From NCBI RefSeq assembly GCF_020447205.1, contig NZ_JAJAEL010000049.1, positions 53,745 through 117,744 on the forward strand: DNA of 64,000 nt, read 5' to 3'. A program made the translations under genes and the position numbers. Below, piece after piece: positions 36,349 to 46,700 of the stretch; position 1 is the stretch's first letter; each line of letters starts with the position of its first letter. Source of the stretch: Thalassolituus alkanivorans (lineage in GTDB: Bacteria > Pseudomonadota > Gammaproteobacteria > Pseudomonadales > Oceanobacteraceae). The notes under the pieces are model-generated. The model searched no databases and was not told where the DNA came from. It was given only the letters and a program-made list of their open reading frames with translations.

Positions 36349-36360
36349 TGAGATATAACG

Positions 36361-38649
36361 ATGACACTTTTTCATACTCTTGGCTTTCCGCGCGTCGGTC
36401 AGCAACGTGAACTCAAATGGGCGCTGGAATCGTTCTGGGCCGGTAACAGCACACAGCAGGAACTGCTGGATGTGGCACATACCCAGCGTCTGGCCAACTG
36501 GCAACGTCAGCTGCAGGCGGGCGCCGATTTTATTACCGCAGGTGACTTTGCCCTTTACGACCATGTGCTCAATACCAGCTATCTGTTTGGCCACCTGCCC
36601 GAGCGCGCGCGCCATGGCGACGATGCGCTGAACCAGCTGTTTCTGGCGGCCCGTGGCCGTACCCCTTGTGGCTGTACCAGCCATGCCAGCGAAATGACCA
36701 AATGGTTCGATACCAACTATCACTATCTGGTGCCTGAATGCCGGGCAGAGGATGAATTCCGCCTGCAGCCGGAATTACTGCTGGAAGAAATCCGTGCCGC
36801 GCGGGCGGTGTATCCGAAAGTAAAAGCCGTGGTACTGGGGCCGCTGAGTTATCTGTATCTGGGCAAAAGTCTGGACAACAGCAATCGCCTGAGTTTGCTG
36901 CCTAAATTACTGCCGCTGTATTCCGAATTATTTGCCCTGTTAAAAGCCGAAGGCATCGACTGGCTGCAACTGGATGAGCCGATTTTAGCCCTCGATTTAC
37001 CGTCGGACTGGGCGCAGGCGTTTGAACCGGCGTATCACACCCTGCGTAATAATGGCCTGAATCTGCTGCTGACTACCTATTTCAATGGTCTGGAAGACAA
37101 CCTCAGCCTGGCGCTGAATCTGCCGGTACAGGGTGTGCATCTGGATCTGGTCAGTGCACCGGAACAGCTGACACCGGCGCTTGATCGTATCGGGCCTTAT
37201 AAAGTGTTGTCGGTCGGCGTTATTGATGGGCGCAATATCTGGCGTTCCGATTTAAATGCGATCCGTGAATCTTTGCTGGAAGCCAAGCAGCAACTGGGCG
37301 AACGTTTATGGCTGGGCACTTCCTGTTCATTGTTGCATGTGCCCTATGACGCTGCCGGTGAACATCAGCTGCCGGATGGCGTTGGCCAGTGGCTGGCGTT
37401 TGCTCAGCAAAAACTGGAAGAGGGCGTATTGCTGCGCAATGCATTAAATAACAGCGACGTGCTCAGCTCTGCCGCCTGGCAGGCGCAGGCCGATGCCATT
37501 CAGGCGCGCCGTACCTCAACCGCGGTGCATAAAGCCGCGGTAAAACAACGGGCCGCCGATGCTGCAGCGTTCGACTGGCAGCGCGATTTACCTTTTAACG
37601 AGCGCGCGGCATTACAGCAGGAATTACTGCAATTACCGCTGTTCCCGACTACCACTATTGGTTCTTTTCCGCAGACCAGTGGAATCCGCCAGTTACGTCG
37701 TCGTTTTAAACAGGGTGAGCTGACACTGGCGGAATATGAAGATGGTTTAAAAGCCGAAATCGTCCATGCCATCCGGGTACAGGAACAGATTGGTCTGGAT
37801 GTTCTGGTGCACGGCGAAGCCGAACGCAACGACATGGTGGAATATTTCGGCGAGCAGTTGGAGGGCATTGCAGTATCAGCCAATGGCTGGGTGCAGAGTT
37901 ATGGTTCGCGTTGCGTTAAACCGCCGATTATTTATGGCGATATTGAACGTCCGCAGCCAATGACCGTGCGCTGGAGCGAATTTGCCCAGAGCCAGACCGA
38001 TAAGCGCATGAAAGGCATGCTCACCGGTCCGGTCACTATTTTAAAATGGGCGTTTGTGCGTGATGACCAGCCCTGGTCGGCGACGGCGTATCAGCTGGCG
38101 GCGGTGTTGCGTGACGAAGTACAGGATCTGGAACGTGCCGGTATCCGTATTATTCAGGTGGATGAACCGGCGCTGCGTGAGGGCCTGCCACTGCGTAAAG
38201 CAGCGCATAAACAATACCTGCAATGGGCGGTGAACAGTTTTCGTTTCAGTGTGACCGGTGTGGCCGCAGCCACCCAGATTCATACCCATATGTGTTATGC
38301 CGACTTTGACGATATTCTGCCGGCTATTCAGGGCATGGATGCCGATGTCATTACGCTGGAAACCGCGCGCTCGGCCAGTAAATTACTCGCAACCCTTAAA
38401 AGCTCGCCGTACAACAATGGCATTGGCCCGGGGGTTTACGATATTCACAGCCCGAATATTCCGGCCACTGACGCGATGCTGACTATTCTGCGTGACTCGC
38501 TTGATGTTGTTGCTGCGGAAAATCTCTGGGTGAACCCGGACTGCGGCCTGAAAACCCGCCGCTGGGAAGAAGTGATTCCGGCGCTGGAAGCCATGGTGGC
38601 TGTTGCCGTGCAGTTACGTACTGAGGTTAAGGTAACCGAGCAGGCCTGA
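36361..38649 (+). CDS. metE: Cobalamin-independent methionine synthase
   Basis: Transfers a methyl group from 5-methyltetrahydropteroyltri-glutamate to homocysteine, the last step of methionine synthesis. 762 aa, close to E. coli MetE. Zinc ligands are visible: H643 and C645 in IHTHMCYADF, Glu in ITLETARS, and Cys in NPDCGLKTR. The N-terminal half shows the usual duplicated barrel (MTLFHTLGFPRVGQQRELKWALES). The ribosome site is weak (GAGATA). It is monocistronic, behind a leader with paired inverted repeats and a MetR-like box; metR is not in the window. Confidence 0.97.
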   Translation: MTLFHTLGFPRVGQQRELKWALESFWAGNSTQQELLDVAHTQRLANWQRQLQAGADFITAGDFALYDHVLNTSYLFGHLPERARHGDDALNQLFLAARGRTPCGCTSHASEMTKWFDTNYHYLVPECRAEDEFRLQPELLLEEIRAARAVYPKVKAVVLGPLSYLYLGKSLDNSNRLSLLPKLLPLYSELFALLKAEGIDWLQLDEPILALDLPSDWAQAFEPAYHTLRNNGLNLLLTTYFNGLEDNLSLALNLPVQGVHLDLVSAPEQLTPALDRIGPYKVLSVGVIDGRNIWRSDLNAIRESLLEAKQQLGERLWLGTSCSLLHVPYDAAGEHQLPDGVGQWLAFAQQKLEEGVLLRNALNNSDVLSSAAWQAQADAIQARRTSTAVHKAAVKQRAADAAAFDWQRDLPFNERAALQQELLQLPLFPTTTIGSFPQTSGIRQLRRRFKQGELTLAEYEDGLKAEIVHAIRVQEQIGLDVLVHGEAERNDMVEYFGEQLEGIAVSANGWVQSYGSRCVKPPIIYGDIERPQPMTVRWSEFAQSQTDKRMKGMLTGPVTILKWAFVRDDQPWSATAYQLAAVLRDEVQDLERAGIRIIQVDEPALREGLPLRKAAHKQYLQWAVNSFRFSVTGVAAATQIHTHMCYADFDDILPAIQGMDADVITLETARSASKLLATLKSSPYNNGIGPGVYDIHSPNIPATDAMLTILRDSLDVVAAENLWVNPDCGLKTRRWEEVIPALEAMVAVAVQLRTEVKVTEQA

Positions 38650-38700
38650 ATAAACAGGCTGGCCTGAGCCGGTTAAAGGCCAAAAAAATCAGACGCTTTG

Positions 38701-38736
38701 GGCAGAGGTGGTGAACGCTACCTCTGCCTTTTTTTT
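38701..38736 (+). terminator. Intrinsic terminator of metE
   Basis: GGCAGAGGT (38701-38709) pairs with ACCTCTGCC (38720-38728), followed by eight T. It precedes the end of the next, convergent gene. Confidence 0.92.
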
Positions 38737-38741
38737 GCGCG

Positions 38742-39281
38742 TTACTGCGGGTAATGATTAACCGCAAAACTGAACACCACCTTCACCATAAAAAATACGC
38801 AGCACAGCAGAAACCAGGCCGGTATTGGCAGGGCAATCAGCACTAACAGACCGATACACATTAAAAAGGCCCCAAAAAAGGTCTGCAGTTTATGTCCCTG
38901 CAGCTGGTTAATAATCAGAGCGGCTGCGATGGTGTATATCCAGGTAAGTAATGCGTATTCAAATGGCGCCCCCAGAAGCCAGGCGATGGCCAGTATGTGC
39001 ACATGAATCAGAATAAAAATCAGCCGGCCCTTTGGGCGCCCGGCGTAAAAACGGTTAGTGCCGTGGGTAAAGTTAGCGACACAACCGGCGAAAACATCGG
39101 CCACCAGAAGCATTCCAGGCGCGGTCATCCAGCTAACTCCGGGATGTGTTGGCTGGTACAGGCCAAAATACATGACAGCACTGCCGGCCAGTGCAAACAT
39201 CAGCGTGGCAACTATTTCGGCGGCTGATTGCTGTTCACCAAATACTTCGTGCAATCCCTGCGGCATCTTTATTATTTTCAT
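38742..39281 (-). CDS. Hypothetical multi-spanning membrane protein
   Basis: A 179-aa protein with about five hydrophobic segments (about 23-42, 53-68, 85-104, 107-125, 133-170) and little else. I recognise no family. A good AGGGAAT site precedes the ATG. It is convergent with metE, behind whose terminator it ends. The 264 bp between it and trhO (39282-39545) hold only the hairpin at 39509-39536. Confidence 0.7.
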   Translation of the reverse strand: MKIIKMPQGLHEVFGEQQSAAEIVATLMFALAGSAVMYFGLYQPTHPGVSWMTAPGMLLVADVFAGCVANFTHGTNRFYAGRPKGRLIFILIHVHILAIAWLLGAPFEYALLTWIYTIAAALIINQLQGHKLQTFFGAFLMCIGLLVLIALPIPAWFLLCCVFFMVKVVFSFAVNHYPQ

Positions 39282-39508
39282 TATGTATTCCCTGAGCGGA
39301 GTCTGGTCAGTCGCTATCGCTGTGTGCTTTTTGTTGAGGCCTGAAATTAGCCGGATTTCCGGGCTGGCTCAATGATTGCCCCGAGGAACAGAGTAATCCG
39401 CGGGAAAAGCAAATCGGCAGCCATCTTCAGCAGGAGTGCTTAGCAGAGGATTGGGCGGAGGATTGGGCGGGATTTGTAGCGGGAAATATTCGGGAAGGAG
39501 AGGGGGCG

Positions 39509-39536
39509 GAGCCTGTTTATCACAATAAACAGGCTC
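39509..39536. repeat. 12-bp perfect hairpin downstream of trhO
   Basis: GAGCCTGTTTAT (39509-39520), CACA loop, ATAAACAGGCTC (39525-39536). On the minus strand it follows the trhO stop by about 10 nt but lacks a T run, so if it terminates transcription it is atypical. Confidence 0.5.
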
Positions 39537-39545
39537 GCAAGGGAA

Positions 39546-40541
39546 TCAGCTGCGCTTACGCTGCTGTTCTTTTAAGGCCAGTTTTTCCTGACGGCGCTTT
39601 TCAATAACGGAGGCCAGATCATTGCCGAGGTGCTCTTCGCCACGCTGTCTGGCTAATTGCATCTGCAGTTCACGCTGACGGAAACGTTCGCGCTGAGCGT
39701 CGTCGAACTCGTCATGGCAGTGATGGCAGCTGACACCGGGCACATAATGCTCGTGTTCTTTATCGGCTTCGGTAATTGGCCGGCGACAGGCGTGACATTG
39801 GTCGTAATCGCCTTTTTCCAGCTGATGATTCACCGTGACGCGGTTGTCGAACACAAAGCATTCGCCTTCCCACAGGGATTCTTCCTGCGGAATTTCTTCC
39901 AGATATTTCAGGATACCGCCTTCGAGGTGATACACCTCTTCAAAACCCTGCTCTTTTAAATAAGCGGTGGATTTTTCACAGCGGATGCCGCCGGTGCAGA
40001 ACATCGCAACCTTTTTGTTTTTCTCCGGGTCGAGATTTTCTTTCACGTATTGCGGAAATTCGCGGAAGGTTTTGGTGCGTGGATCGAGGGCGCCCTTAAA
40101 GGTACCGATTTCCACTTCGTAGTCGTTACGGGTATCGACCAGCACCACGTCGGGATCAGAAATCAGGGCGTTCCAGTCGGCTGGTTTTACGTAAGTGCCC
40201 ACCACGCGTTTCGGGTCGATGCCTTCAACACCCAGGGTTACGATTTCTTTTTTCAGTTTTACCTTGGTGCGGTAAAACGGCATGTCATCGTCGTAGGATT
40301 CTTTATGATCGATGTCTTTCAGGCGTTCATCACGACGCAGGTAATCGAGCAGGGCGTCGATGCCTTCACGCGAACCGGCCACGGTACCGTTAATGCCTTC
40401 GGCGGCCAGTAACAGGGTGCCTTTTACATCCAGACGCAGCATTTCATCCAGCAGTGGCTGGCGCAGGTCTTCGAAGTTATCCAGGGTAACGAATTTATAC
40501 ATCGCACAAACGACGTAAGGGCTTGTAGCAGGAGTGTTCAT
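39546..40541 (-). CDS. trhO: tRNA uridine-34 hydroxylase (rhodanese family)
   Basis: The YceA/TrhO enzyme hydroxylates uridine-34 of tRNAs using O2, the first step to mo5U or cmo5U. 331 aa. N-terminal ferredoxin-like domain ([21 protein letters not shown], then [14 protein letters not shown]), rhodanese domain with catalytic Cys182 in [13 protein letters not shown], and a C-terminal Cys-rich region ([16 protein letters not shown]) with a basic tail. The frame opens at 40640, but ATG at 40541 has GAGGAC at proper distance. A -10 TATAAT (40639-40644, minus strand) suggests a leader of about 90 nt. Confidence 0.93.
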   Translation of the reverse strand: MNTPATSPYVVCAMYKFVTLDNFEDLRQPLLDEMLRLDVKGTLLLAAEGINGTVAGSREGIDALLDYLRRDERLKDIDHKESYDDDMPFYRTKVKLKKEIVTLGVEGIDPKRVVGTYVKPADWNALISDPDVVLVDTRNDYEVEIGTFKGALDPRTKTFREFPQYVKENLDPEKNKKVAMFCTGGIRCEKSTAYLKEQGFEEVYHLEGGILKYLEEIPQEESLWEGECFVFDNRVTVNHQLEKGDYDQCHACRRPITEADKEHEHYVPGVSCHHCHDEFDDAQRERFRQRELQMQLARQRGEEHLGNDLASVIEKRRQEKLALKEQQRKRS

Positions 40542-40850
40542 AATGTCCTCGGCTGGCCGGAACGTAAATCCGGTGCAGGGGTGAAAAATACGGTCAAATA
40601 TCAAAGCCTGTTGCCGTGAGTGGCAATAAGCGGGCGGCATTATACCGGAATCGTACGGCCTGCCCAGTACGGCGGGCTTTGCCCTGGCTGTCTGATGGTG
40701 CGTTGCTGTCAGACCGTCATTGGGTGGCCATTAAGCCTGCTATTAAGGCAGGCTTAGGAATATTGGTTGAAATTAATCGCAGCCAATAGCGGCCATCGCG
40801 TTGGCACGCTAAGTTCGGCAGGAGTTTTCGTACCGGCAAAGGAGTGACCT
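40542..40850. other. Intergenic region between divergent genes
   Basis: Holds the trhO promoter: -10 TATAAT on the minus strand at 40639-40644, with only a weak -35 17 bp upstream. An 8-bp hairpin, AAGCCTGC with GCAGGCTT (40733-40755), lies in the middle. No gene is visible. Confidence 0.45.
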
Positions 40851-41672
40851 GTGCGATTGATTAGCCTGCGATATTACCGTTCGGCCTGTCTTGGCTGTCT
40901 GTTTGTACTGCTGAGTGTCAGTGTTCTTGCAAGTGCTGTCAGTACTTCTGTTGCCGGGCATGAGGACGCCGTAACCATTGAATTGTCCTGGCAGGGCAGT
41001 ACCGCTTCTGAGTTGTGGCTGATGGCGCCTTCCGGTGAAATCATCCGCCCGACCCATCCCTTTGGCGAAACCCTTCCTGTCTGGCTGGAACAGACTGATG
41101 CCAGTGAGCACTCCGCGGTACGTCAGCGGTTGCATATCGACCATCAGCTGGCGCCGGGTGATTACCGTATTGCGCTGCAGCTTGTTGCCGAAACAGCAGA
41201 GGAGGATGTTGATGCTGCCGGTGTCCGTTTTCAGCTGACGATGCGCCAGTACGGCCGGGTTATACGCCAGCTGAACGGGCGGTTGCGCAACAATTCTGAG
41301 AGGCAGAGCTCACCAGAGGTTATCTGGCGTCTGAATGCGGCCGGGCACTGGAACAGTAACCTGCCGCTGGCACTCCTGCGCGAGCAGTTTCAGGGCGTCT
41401 GGCAGCTACAGAGTGCTGAACAGACCTGGGTTTATATAAGGCTTCAGGGCCAGAGCATGGAGCTTCAGGTTTATGAAGACGGCGAATGCCAGTGGCTGGC
41501 GTTGCAGGATGCCGTTACCTTGCCGGGAGGTTTGCGCTGGCAGCAGGAGCAGTTGTGGCTGCATACCGCGTTTTTCAGTGATCTGTTGTATGGAGCAGTG
41601 AGTGAGGATGAATTTTTACCCATGCAGCAGGCTTCCTGGCCGGAAGGTGAGTGTGAGGGGATGTCGTTTTAA
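40851..41672 (+). CDS. Hypothetical exported protein
   Basis: A 273-aa protein with an N-terminal signal or anchor (about 10-34). The mature part looks beta-rich (VTIELSWQGSTASELWLMAPSGEII near 40-65) and has a second strand-rich half. I recognise no family. The GTG start follows AAGGAG at 7 nt. Its 3' end is directly followed by the repeat cluster at 41680-41940. Confidence 0.65.
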   Translation: MRLISLRYYRSACLGCLFVLLSVSVLASAVSTSVAGHEDAVTIELSWQGSTASELWLMAPSGEIIRPTHPFGETLPVWLEQTDASEHSAVRQRLHIDHQLAPGDYRIALQLVAETAEEDVDAAGVRFQLTMRQYGRVIRQLNGRLRNNSERQSSPEVIWRLNAAGHWNSNLPLALLREQFQGVWQLQSAEQTWVYIRLQGQSMELQVYEDGECQWLALQDAVTLPGGLRWQQEQLWLHTAFFSDLLYGAVSEDEFLPMQQASWPEGECEGMSF

Positions 41673-41679
41673 ACAATAC

Positions 41680-41707
41680 TGCAGCATTCATCGACTACTG
41701 TTTTTCA
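41680..41707 (+). repeat. 28-bp dispersed repeat, copy 2
   Basis: Matches 15892-15919 at 27 of 28 bases; the centre reads CATTCATCGACTACTG here. It starts 8 bp after the stop of the hypothetical gene and runs straight into the tandem duplication at 41706. Confidence 0.7.
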
Positions 41708-41873
41708 CCTGGCTCCCACGCTCTGCGTGGTAGCCCCTTGCTGGCGCAGTTGCATTCCCACGCAGAGCGTAGGAACGAGAAGAAAAAACACCGGCGTCAC
41801 CTGGCTCTCACGCTCTGCGTGGTAGCCCCTTGCTGGCACAGTTGCATTCCCACGCAGAGCGTAGGAACGAGAA
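41706..41873. repeat. Tandem pair of REP-like palindromic repeats, 92-bp period
   Basis: Copy 1 at 41706-41781, copy 2 at 41798-41873, differing at a few bases. Each contains CACGCTCTGCGTGG and, inverted, CCCACGCAGAGCGT, so each copy folds into a long stem. Related CACGCTCTGCGTGGGAA motifs are common extragenic palindromes in gammaproteobacteria. The interval between copies contains AAAAAACACCGGCGT, which is also the left arm of the terminator at 41913. Confidence 0.85.
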
Positions 41874-41912
41874 ACTGCTGTGCAGAGTATTGGCGGAATA
41901 ATAATGGGCAAT

Positions 41913-41940
41913 AAAAAACACCGGCGTAGCGGTGTTTTTT
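41913..41940. terminator. Bidirectional terminator between the hypothetical gene and rsxE
   Basis: AAAAAACACC (41913-41922) pairs with GGTGTTTTTT (41931-41940) around GGCGTAGC. It ends 22 nt before the rsxE stop and serves the rsx operon on the minus strand. Confidence 0.88.
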
Positions 41941-41962
41941 ATTGTTTTATATTCAGTCGTTC

Positions 41963-42679
41963 TCAGCTGATTTTACCGGTCACCCGCACCCGCTTACTGC
42001 CGGCTTCAACCGGTGCTTTCTGCGCTTCGGCTTTTTCTTTCAGCTTATCGTCGATGATGTTTTTCAGCGCAATTAACAGACCCATCGCCATAAAGGCGCC
42101 GGGTGGCAGAATGGCGAATAAAAAGTCGGGGTAGTCTTTTACCAGTTCAATTTTCCAGCTGGCGGCAGCCGGGCCGAACAGCAGCTGCATATCGGAGAAA
42201 ATCACGCCCTGACCGAGAATTTCGCGCATCGCGCCGAGAATAATCAGCACGATGGTAAAGCCCAGCGCCATGGTAAAACCGTCAACCACCGACGGAATGA
42301 TCGGGTTTTTACAGGCAAAGGCATCGGCACGGCCAAGAATGGCGCAGTTGGTAACGATCAGCGGAATAAAGATACCCAGCACTTCGTACAGCTCGTAAGT
42401 GAATGCCTGCATCACCAGCTCTGCGACTGTGGTAAAGGAGGCAATAATCATCACAAAGGCGGGCAGACGCACGGCATCGGGGACGTGGTTGCGGATTAAG
42501 GACACAGAAAAATTCGAGCCTACCAGCACCATCATGGTCGCCAGACCCAGACCAAGGGCGTTCACCACCGAGCCGGTCACCGCCAGCAGCGGGCACAGGC
42601 CTAAAAGCTGCACCAGAGCGGGGTTGTTATGCCATAAGCCGTCGAGGCTGATATCGCGCAGGGATTTCGTTGCCATCAT
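41963..42679 (-). CDS. rsxE: Rsx/Rnf electron transport complex subunit E
   Basis: A 238-aa six-TM subunit of the Rnf/Rsx ion-pumping ferredoxin:NAD+ oxidoreductase, here more likely the SoxR-reducing form. LHS motif [30 protein letters not shown] and [19 protein letters not shown] match RnfE, with a conserved Cys in each. It is homologous to RsxA. ATG at 42679 (or 42676) overlaps the rsxG TAA by one base. The C-terminal tail is charged ([14 protein letters not shown]). No nth gene follows; a repeat cluster does. Confidence 0.95.
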   Translation of the reverse strand: MMATKSLRDISLDGLWHNNPALVQLLGLCPLLAVTGSVVNALGLGLATMMVLVGSNFSVSLIRNHVPDAVRLPAFVMIIASFTTVAELVMQAFTYELYEVLGIFIPLIVTNCAILGRADAFACKNPIIPSVVDGFTMALGFTIVLIILGAMREILGQGVIFSDMQLLFGPAAASWKIELVKDYPDFLFAILPPGAFMAMGLLIALKNIIDDKLKEKAEAQKAPVEAGSKRVRVTGKIS

Positions 42680-43347
42680 TATTCTCCGCTGCCTGAATTC
42701 TGGGGTTCGGTCAGGCGTTGTCCCAGCAGTTCGTTTTTATGTAATTCAAAAAATTTCAGCGCCAGTTTTACCGCTTTAACAACCGCTCTCGGGGTAATGG
42801 TCGCGCCGGTAAACTGGTCAAAATCGCCACCGTCTTTTTTTACGGCCCAGCGTTCTGCTTGCGGGTTATTCAGGCTTTTATCGTTAAAGCCCAGTACCCA
42901 GTCGGATTTTTTACGGTCGATTTTATCGCCCAGTCCTGGTGTTTCTTTGTGCTCAATAATCCGTACGCCGGCAATGCTGCCGTCGGCATGCACGCCGACC
43001 AGTACGGCAATCTGGGTGGTGTAACCATCCGGAGCAACCACCGGCAGAATCACGGTGTTAACCCGGCCATTGGTGCGCGCCAGATGAATCTGGGCATCGT
43101 CCGGCAAGGGGCCAAGCAACTGCTGGTTAAAGCGTTTATCGACGGTGATGACATCGGTCAGCAGGTCGTTGTCGTAGCTGCCGGCCGGCACAATTTCATT
43201 CAGCGCTTTGGCCTGAGCCATACGGATATTGTGCTCAATGCGCTCTTTGGTGCCGACCTGAGCCACCGCGATGGCTCCGGCGGTGACCATGGCAAACAGG
43301 CCGAGACCAATGGCATTGCGACGGATAGATTGCAGTAAATCGTTCAT
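42679..43347 (-). CDS. rsxG: Rsx/Rnf electron transport complex subunit G
   Basis: A 222-aa subunit with one N-terminal TM and a periplasmic FMN-binding domain. The flavin is attached through the Thr of [12 protein letters not shown] near residue 175, an SGAT-type motif with a Thr in place of the first Ser. It passes electrons from RsxD/E towards the cytoplasmic subunits. It is tightly packed between rsxD and rsxE. Confidence 0.95.
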   Translation of the reverse strand: MNDLLQSIRRNAIGLGLFAMVTAGAIAVAQVGTKERIEHNIRMAQAKALNEIVPAGSYDNDLLTDVITVDKRFNQQLLGPLPDDAQIHLARTNGRVNTVILPVVAPDGYTTQIAVLVGVHADGSIAGVRIIEHKETPGLGDKIDRKKSDWVLGFNDKSLNNPQAERWAVKKDGGDFDQFTGATITPRAVVKAVKLALKFFELHKNELLGQRLTEPQNSGSGE

Positions 43348-43356
43348 GGCCGCTCC

Positions 43357-44409
43357 TCAGCGTTGTTTTGGCGGCAGGCCGCGTTTGGCTTTGGCGTGAC
43401 CATAGGTCCGCGGCTGGGTGTAGGCATCAATAAAGGGTGCGGCAAAGTTCATCAGCAGCACGGCAAAGGCCACGGCATCCGGGTAAGCCCCCCAGGTGCG
43501 GATTACGTACAGCAGAATACCGATACCGGCACCGTAAATCAGTTTGCCGCGTGGCGTGGTGGAAGCTGACACCGGGTCGGTGGCAATAAAGAAGGCCCCC
43601 AGCATGGTGGCACCACTGAGCAGATGCAGCGACAGCGGGGTGTACATATCTTCATCCCAGCCCAGCATCAGCGAGCACAGACTGAGTGATACCAGCATCG
43701 CCAGCGGAATATGCCAGCTGATAATGCGGCGCCAGATCAGCACCAGACCACCGGCGAGAAACGCCAGGTTAACCCATTCCCAGCCGCCGTTCAGCCAGCC
43801 GTTAAAGGTGGCTTCGGCCAGCACGCTGTCGGCGGTACCTTTGGCAATCAGGTGTTTGTAAGCATCCAGCGGCGTAGCGCCACTGAAACCATCGGCCAGA
43901 CTGGCGGAACCGGCAAAAATCACCTGCAGGGTATCGGCAAAGCCCAGTGTCGCCTGACCGGACATCTGCGTTGACAGCGCCCAGCTGGTGGTCATCTGTA
44001 CCGGGAACGACACCAGCACCAGCGCATAACCGACCATCGCCGGGTTAAACGGATTGTTGCCCATGCCGCCATACAGCTGCTTGGCAAAGACGATGGCAAA
44101 GGCCGTGGCAACCAGCGTAATCCAGAAGGGGGCAAAAGGCGGCAGGGCCAGACCAATCAGCACACCGGTTAACAGTGCGGTGTTGTCTTTCAGGAAAAAC
44201 GCCAGCGGACGCTTACGGATACTGAGAATGGCCGCTTCGCTCGCAACCGCGGTGGCACTGGCGAGCAGCACATTAATAAAGGTGCCCCAGCCAAACAGGG
44301 CGGTAATCACCGCCAGACCCGGCAGGGTGGCAAGAATCACCGTCGCCATCACCTTACTGGTGCTGTTCGGGCCGTGGGTGTGGGGTGAAGATAAGGTCAG
44401 CAAACCCAT
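43357..44409 (-). CDS. rsxD: Rsx/Rnf electron transport complex subunit D
   Basis: A 350-aa inner-membrane subunit with about nine or ten TM helices and a covalent FMN site, [13 protein letters not shown] near residue 185. The N-terminus [29 protein letters not shown] and [16 protein letters not shown] are conserved in RnfD. It lies 9 bp upstream of rsxG and 2 bp after rsxC. Confidence 0.95.
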   Translation of the reverse strand: MGLLTLSSPHTHGPNSTSKVMATVILATLPGLAVITALFGWGTFINVLLASATAVASEAAILSIRKRPLAFFLKDNTALLTGVLIGLALPPFAPFWITLVATAFAIVFAKQLYGGMGNNPFNPAMVGYALVLVSFPVQMTTSWALSTQMSGQATLGFADTLQVIFAGSASLADGFSGATPLDAYKHLIAKGTADSVLAEATFNGWLNGGWEWVNLAFLAGGLVLIWRRIISWHIPLAMLVSLSLCSLMLGWDEDMYTPLSLHLLSGATMLGAFFIATDPVSASTTPRGKLIYGAGIGILLYVIRTWGAYPDAVAFAVLLMNFAAPFIDAYTQPRTYGHAKAKRGLPPKQR

Positions 44410-44411
44410 GG

Positions 44412-46700
44412 TCAGGACGCCTCGTTCGATGTTGTGCCGGCCGGCGCAAGGGCGGCCAGCTCCTGTTGCAGTTGCAATAGTTTATCCTGCTGTTTCTGTA
44501 CGCCGAGGGTCAGGGCATCTACGGTGTCCAGCCCTTCGGCTTTGGCCATATCCAGACGCTCCTGCATTTTTGCCACCCGGTCTTGCTGGGCAAGGATCTT
44601 CTTGTTCAGCGCTTCGATATTGGCGGCCTGATCGGCGGCGCTATTGTCAGCAGTCTGAGCGCCTGTTGCCTGAGGCGCAGTGCTGCCACCGACAGTCGCA
44701 CCGGCCGCAGCGCCATCAGCGACAGACGCATCGTAAGCCGCTTTGGCTTCATTCACCCGTTCCTGCTGTTTGTCGACGCCGGTCTGCAGCGCGTCAACGG
44801 TATCCAGCCCCTGTTCTTTGGCTTCGGCCAGACGCTTGAGTGCGGTATCCAGTCGTGCCTGAGCGGTTTCCCATTTACGCTTTAAGCGCTCCGGCGAATT
44901 CGGGTCACCTTTGTCGGTGTCGGTCGTTGCAGCAGAGGCTGCTACCGGTGCGGCTTTGGCGGCTTTTTTCGCGGCCGCAAGCTGTTTGGCCAGGTCTTTG
45001 ATTTTGTCCTGAGTCTTGTTCAGCGCGCTTTCAAATAACGGCACTTTGTCGGCCATGCTTTCATCGGCACGGGCGGCTTCGAGTTTTTCTTTGGTTTTCG
45101 CCAGTGCGCTTTGCGCGGCATCGAACTGCTTCTGCAGTTTTTCCAGTTCGGCGTTGCCGTCAGCTGCAGGCGCATTGCTTGTCGCGGCTGCACTGTCTGC
45201 GGCGACGGCAGGCTTGGCCGCCTGAGCTTTGGCCGCCGCTTCGGCACGGGCTTTACGCTTGGCTTCTTTTTCGGCGACTTCGCGTTCCTGACGGGCCAGA
45301 CGCTCTTCAAAGCGCTGGCGCGCGCGTTCGGCCTTGGCCTGGGCTGCGCGTTCTTCGCGGATGGCGCCTTTGGCGTAACGGTAATACTGCACCAGCGGAA
45401 TATGGCTCGGGCACACGTAAGAGCAGGCGCCGCACTCGATGCAGTCAAAAATATTGTGCTGTTCAGCCTTGTCGAACTCCTGACTCTTGCTGAACCAGTA
45501 CAGCTGCTGAGGCAGCAGGTCGGCCGGACAGGCATCGGCGCACATGCCACAGCGGATACAGGCCATAGCGATATCGTTGGGCGGTAATTCTTTTTCGGTC
45601 GGTGCCAGCAGACAGTTGCTGGTTTTGGTGATCGGCAGATCCAGACCGGGCAGGGCAAAGCCCATCATCGGCCCGCCCATAATCACGCGTTCGCGCTTTT
45701 GTGGCTGATAGCCGGCCAGTTGCAGCAGGTGGCTGACCGGGGTGCCGATTAAGACTTCCCAGTTGCCGGGCTGCTGCATCGCATCGCCGGTTAAGGTGGT
45801 GATGCGCGAAATCAGTGGCTCGCCAAAGGCGACGGCGCGGTAAATGGCCGCAGCGGTGCCGACGTTCTGACAGACCAGACCGAGGTCGGCAGGAATGCCA
45901 CCGGCCGGGACTTCTTCGCCGGTTAAAATTTTGATCAGCTGTTTTTCACCACCGGACGGGTATTTGGTGGGAATGGTCACCACGTCGATATGGTGCTCTT
46001 CACCCAGCTCAACCAGTGCGGTATTCAGGGCGGCAATGGCTTGCGGTTTGTTGTCTTCAACGCCGATCATGCAGCCTTTGGCGCCAACAATATGCAGCAG
46101 AATCTGTGCGCCCTGAATGACTTCAGACGCGCGTTCGCGCATCAGCATGTCATCGGCGGTGATGTACGGTTCACACTCGGCGCCGTTCAGAATCAGGGTG
46201 TGAATCTCGCGCTGGCCGGTGCTCAGTTTAACGGCGGTGGGGAAACCGGCGCCGCCCATACCGGCAATACCGCACTGGCGGATATGCTCGGTCAGCTGGC
46301 GCGGGCTGATATCGTTCAGATGCTCAAGGCCCAGTTGCTGATACAGGCTCTGGTGTTCAATCCAGCGCTCGGCACCATCGGGAATAATCACGATGCAGTC
46401 TTCCTGCAGGCCGGAAGCGTGCGGCACGGCGCGCGGCTCAACGGCGGCGATGGTTCCTGAGGTTGGCGCGTGCAGCGGCACCGAGACAAAACCATCGGCG
46501 GCGGCAATCAGCTGGCCTTTTAATACCTGGTCACCGGCTTTCACAAGTGGCTTGGCGGCGGCACCAATATGCTGGTGCAGCGGCAGTACCAGTTCGGCTG
46601 GCAGGCAGGCCTGTTGTACCGGCGTGGCGGTGGACTGGGCTTTGTTTTCTGCCGGATGAATACCGCCATCAAAATTGTGCAGGCGAATCAGGTTGGTCAT
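44412..46700 (-). CDS. rsxC: Rsx/Rnf electron transport complex subunit C, with Ala/Lys-rich tail
   Basis: A 762-aa NADH- and FMN-binding subunit. The core (about 1-440) shows GGIHP, the SLBB-type and Rossmann segments, and two 4Fe-4S sites: [12 protein letters not shown] and [12 protein letters not shown]. From about 445 to the end is a long Ala/Lys/Glu-rich coiled coil containing two copies of AK[18 protein letters not shown] (about residues 627 and 719). Such tails are common in gammaproteobacterial RsxC but vary in length. ATGA overlap with rsxB. Confidence 0.95.
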   Translation of the reverse strand: MTNLIRLHNFDGGIHPAENKAQSTATPVQQACLPAELVLPLHQHIGAAAKPLVKAGDQVLKGQLIAAADGFVSVPLHAPTSGTIAAVEPRAVPHASGLQEDCIVIIPDGAERWIEHQSLYQQLGLEHLNDISPRQLTEHIRQCGIAGMGGAGFPTAVKLSTGQREIHTLILNGAECEPYITADDMLMRERASEVIQGAQILLHIVGAKGCMIGVEDNKPQAIAALNTALVELGEEHHIDVVTIPTKYPSGGEKQLIKILTGEEVPAGGIPADLGLVCQNVGTAAAIYRAVAFGEPLISRITTLTGDAMQQPGNWEVLIGTPVSHLLQLAGYQPQKRERVIMGGPMMGFALPGLDLPITKTSNCLLAPTEKELPPNDIAMACIRCGMCADACPADLLPQQLYWFSKSQEFDKAEQHNIFDCIECGACSYVCPSHIPLVQYYRYAKGAIREERAAQAKAERARQRFEERLARQEREVAEKEAKRKARAEAAAKAQAAKPAVAADSAAATSNAPAADGNAELEKLQKQFDAAQSALAKTKEKLEAARADESMADKVPLFESALNKTQDKIKDLAKQLAAAKKAAKAAPVAASAATTDTDKGDPNSPERLKRKWETAQARLDTALKRLAEAKEQGLDTVDALQTGVDKQQERVNEAKAAYDASVADGAAAGATVGGSTAPQATGAQTADNSAADQAANIEALNKKILAQQDRVAKMQERLDMAKAEGLDTVDALTLGVQKQQDKLLQLQQELAALAPAGTTSNEAS

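Noticed and set aside
36246-36360. SAM or cobalamin riboswitch before metE
   Set aside because: The 115-nt gap is too short for the known classes and has none of their conserved boxes.
45111-45587. Plus-strand frame antisense to rsxC
   Set aside because: It mirrors the Ala/Lys-rich tail and Fe-S coding region of rsxC; no ribosome site.
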